A stretch of 5,792 bases of DNA from a bacterium (GTDB lineage: Bacteria; Bdellovibrionota; Bdellovibrionia; Bdellovibrionales; UBA1609), in the NCBI GenBank assembly GCA_021784635.1, contig JAJYHS010000052.1, forward strand, positions 1 through 5,792. Direction: 5' to 3'. The notes beneath the pieces are model-generated. The model had not been told where the DNA came from. It did no database searches and saw only the letters and a list, made by a program, of their open reading frames with translations. Of this stretch, positions 4,284-5,792 are shown in pieces (position 1 is the first letter of the stretch; the number at the start of each line of letters is the position of its first letter). A program made the position numbers and the translations under genes.

Positions 4284-5528
4284 ATGCTGAATTTATTCAC
4301 GGCGATTTTTGCTATTTTAACTTTTGCTTTACCGACGTACGCAATTGCAACAAGTGCGGCGGATAGCGGCGATTGCCCGTCGATATTGGCCAGTGCTCCT
4401 TATCCTAGACACCTTCATGATTTTGATAAATTGGTATTTCAAGGGCACACGATTAAAAAGGGCGAATTGCTGAGTTATACAGGAAAGCGCCAAGTCCGTA
4501 ATTTGCAATCTAATCGTTATGAAAATATGCAGGGTAAAACAGCGCGAGTGATCGCGATTGATCATGAACGCGGCAAAATTACGCTTATGTTTGAAAATGC
4601 ACTGATTGATACTTTTGATGTCCGGGAGATTATTGAATCTCCTGAGGTTCAAAAAACATATGATGAAGATTTAAAACATATTCCCCTCCCGAAATATTCT
4701 GACACTGATTATATTTGGCTCGATGAAATTCCAGACCCCGAAACATCTGGATTTATCAATCGGGCCCGGTATGCAAAAAGAGTCGCCGAACATGAACAAG
4801 CGGATTACTCGAGCGGCTTTGTCATTTATAAATTTGCAAAACATTTCAAAATTGCCAGGCAACTCGGGTTTGCCCTCGATGAAAAAAATCGAATTATTTT
4901 TTATCCAGACGAAAAAAGCTTTAATATCAGACTTAAGCGCTTATTCGCAGAGTGGCGCGTTCAGGACAGTTTGAGTTCTAAAGAAGCCAACGGCAAAATC
5001 GAAATGCTCGATTGGGTTCGCATGATCGCTCGGGATTCGCAAATCGGACGTTCGAGCAAAAGTGACTACAATACCCATTGGCACGATCTCGATGTTCACA
5101 CTCTCGCCTGGATTGCTGGAATCGAAGCCGTTCAAATTTTGCGCGAACGGTTGATATTTCTCGATAGTGTCACCAGAGCTATAGAGTCTCAGCCTTATCC
5201 CGATACTGAATTACTCGCAATCGTACATGATTACATGACCCGTACAGAGGGTTACAACAATATGGAAGTCGGGTTACCCGATGGCCACGATATCGTTGGG
5301 TTATTAGATGAGGACAAAACACGACGCGCACTATATATAATGAGAATTCGTGAGGCGATATTATCCGTTGGCCGAATCAGTGCGGCAGATTTAAAAGCAG
5401 AGATATTACGCGAAAAAATGGACGCCCATTTACGTCAAATTATCGAAGAAATTCCGGCCTCAACAAAGAAAATAAACAGATCCAATATTAAATCTGTCAT
5501 GAAGCGGGTCATGGCACGCTTTAAATAG
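4284..5528 (+). CDS. Exported 414-aa protein of unknown function with a His/Asp cluster
   Basis: ATG 4284 is the only reasonable start. In-frame TGA and TAA lie at 4263-4268, the next methionine is residue 82, and the first residues form a signal sequence (LFTAIFAILTFALPTYA, cleavage near residue 20 or 25). The signal lacks the usual early Lys/Arg, and no Shine-Dalgarno is visible. The mature protein has one cysteine (C31). Residues about 54-115 read as a small beta-barrel: GHTIKKGELLSYTGK, then MQGKTARVIAIDHERGKITLMFENALIDTFD, recalling SH3-like or KOW-like folds. From about 160 on it is charged and mostly helical. A striking stretch, DYNTHWHDLDVHTLAWIAG (261-279), places H265, H267, D268, D270 and H272 together, followed by H315 and H335. 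The cluster could bind metal. The C-terminus (about 360-414) is basic and helical. I do not recognise the family. Location should be periplasmic or extracellular. Confidence 0.85.
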   Translation: MLNLFTAIFAILTFALPTYAIATSAADSGDCPSILASAPYPRHLHDFDKLVFQGHTIKKGELLSYTGKRQVRNLQSNRYENMQGKTARVIAIDHERGKITLMFENALIDTFDVREIIESPEVQKTYDEDLKHIPLPKYSDTDYIWLDEIPDPETSGFINRARYAKRVAEHEQADYSSGFVIYKFAKHFKIARQLGFALDEKNRIIFYPDEKSFNIRLKRLFAEWRVQDSLSSKEANGKIEMLDWVRMIARDSQIGRSSKSDYNTHWHDLDVHTLAWIAGIEAVQILRERLIFLDSVTRAIESQPYPDTELLAIVHDYMTRTEGYNNMEVGLPDGHDIVGLLDEDKTRRALYIMRIREAILSVGRISAADLKAEILREKMDAHLRQIIEEIPASTKKINRSNIKSVMKRVMARFK

Positions 5529-5529
5529 C

Positions 5530-5608
5530 AAGGGTTAAGAGATGCTCGCGTTTTGCTTAATTTTAATATTAGCAATTGTCGGGAATTTAACGGCGATATC
5601 TAACCCTT
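5530..5608. repeat. 8-bp inverted repeat covering the ribosome site of the small ORF
   Basis: AAGGGTTA (5530-5537), starting 2 nt after the 414-aa gene's stop codon, is exactly complementary to TAACCCTT (5601-5608). The left arm contains the AGGG used by the possible 30-residue ORF, and the right arm lies inside that ORF. In RNA, pairing would mask initiation or act as a loose 3' structure for the upstream gene. The 63-nt loop makes it weak. Confidence 0.3.
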
Positions 5609-5634
5609 CCAAAAAACGAGCCTTTAGTCGATGA
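5542..5634 (+). CDS. Possible 30-aa single-helix membrane peptide
   Basis: ATG 5542 begins 13 nt after the stop of the 414-aa gene and is preceded by AGGG (5531-5534, extended) at 7 nt. It encodes MLAFCLILILAIVGNLTAIS followed by a basic tail, NPSKKRAFSR, then TGA 5632-5634. One hydrophobic helix of about 18 residues with a positive C-terminal tail is the usual shape of small membrane proteins. At this length an open frame can arise by chance, and nothing else confirms it. If real, it is probably co-transcribed with the preceding gene. Confidence 0.3.
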   Translation: MLAFCLILILAIVGNLTAISNPSKKRAFSR

Positions 5635-5712
5635 CCACGCATCATCTTTTCGTCAACTGGGCATCCGTACGTTATTATATATCAAAGGTTAACGAGCGAA
5701 AGACGGATCACA

Positions 5713-5792
5713 ATGTCTAAGAAGCGGACGAGTTTAAAAATGTGGATTATCATCCTCGCGTCTGGGGGGATCATTTTGGCGTTTCAAAACTG
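5713..5792 (+). CDS. N-terminus of a membrane-anchored or exported protein, cut by window edge
   Basis: From ATG 5713 the frame stays open to the window end for 26 codons: a basic start, MSKKRTSLK, then a hydrophobic segment WIIILASGGIILAF. This is a signal anchor or uncleaved signal peptide with a positive-inside start. The ribosome site is weak (GGA at 5705-5707). A TATATA near 5676-5681 could be the -10 of a promoter, with a poor -35. Too little is present to name the protein. Confidence 0.55.
   Translation, partial: MSKKRTSLKMWIIILASGGIILAFQN

Noticed and set aside
5631..5720. 29-residue open frame overlapping the small peptide by ATGA
   Set aside because: It has a mixed, unremarkable composition, no ribosome site of its own, and runs into the next gene's start; the ATGA overlap is probably chance.

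Overview
The window looks like chromosomal DNA from a Gram-negative bacterium of moderate GC. Four proteins carry Sec-type signal peptides, a lipocalin and a DUF2177 membrane protein form an operon, and intergenic DNA is generous. The protein style resembles the Bdellovibrio group, but this is an impression: no rRNA, tRNA or marker gene is present to fix the taxonomy.

Layout. The left edge holds a nearly complete GNAT acetyltransferase on the minus strand with a TTG start. It diverges from a plus-strand gene for a small winged-helix protein that resembles AlkZ-related proteins. About 290 bp of apparently non-coding, inverted-repeat-rich DNA follows (1318-1607). Next comes a minus-strand gene for a 149-residue exported, cysteine-containing protein of unknown function. 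The 428 bp upstream of it contains what I read as a decayed IS3-family insertion sequence: a left-end-like sequence plus a frameshifted orfA relic, with no orfB. From 2486 a two-gene operon encodes a DUF2177 four-helix membrane protein and a Blc-type lipocalin overlapping by ATGA. A small His-rich exported protein follows (3603-3851), probably from its own promoter.

The 432 bp at 3852-4283 is non-coding and AT-rich. It holds a hairpin directly after the stop codon, a second strong hairpin, an 11-bp inverted repeat with arms 64 nt apart, and a promoter-like sequence very close to the next start codon. The largest gene (4284-5528) encodes a 414-residue exported protein that I cannot assign to a family. 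It has a possible small beta-barrel domain and a conspicuous His/Asp cluster. A possible 30-residue membrane peptide and the start of another membrane-anchored protein close the window.

How the genes work together. Only the DUF2177-lipocalin pair is a clear functional unit, and its likely theme is envelope or membrane-lipid maintenance. Four products (149 aa, lipocalin, 82 aa, 414 aa) are predicted to cross the inner membrane, so most of the window serves the cell envelope. I see no CRISPR array, restriction system, toxin-antitoxin pair or intact mobile element.
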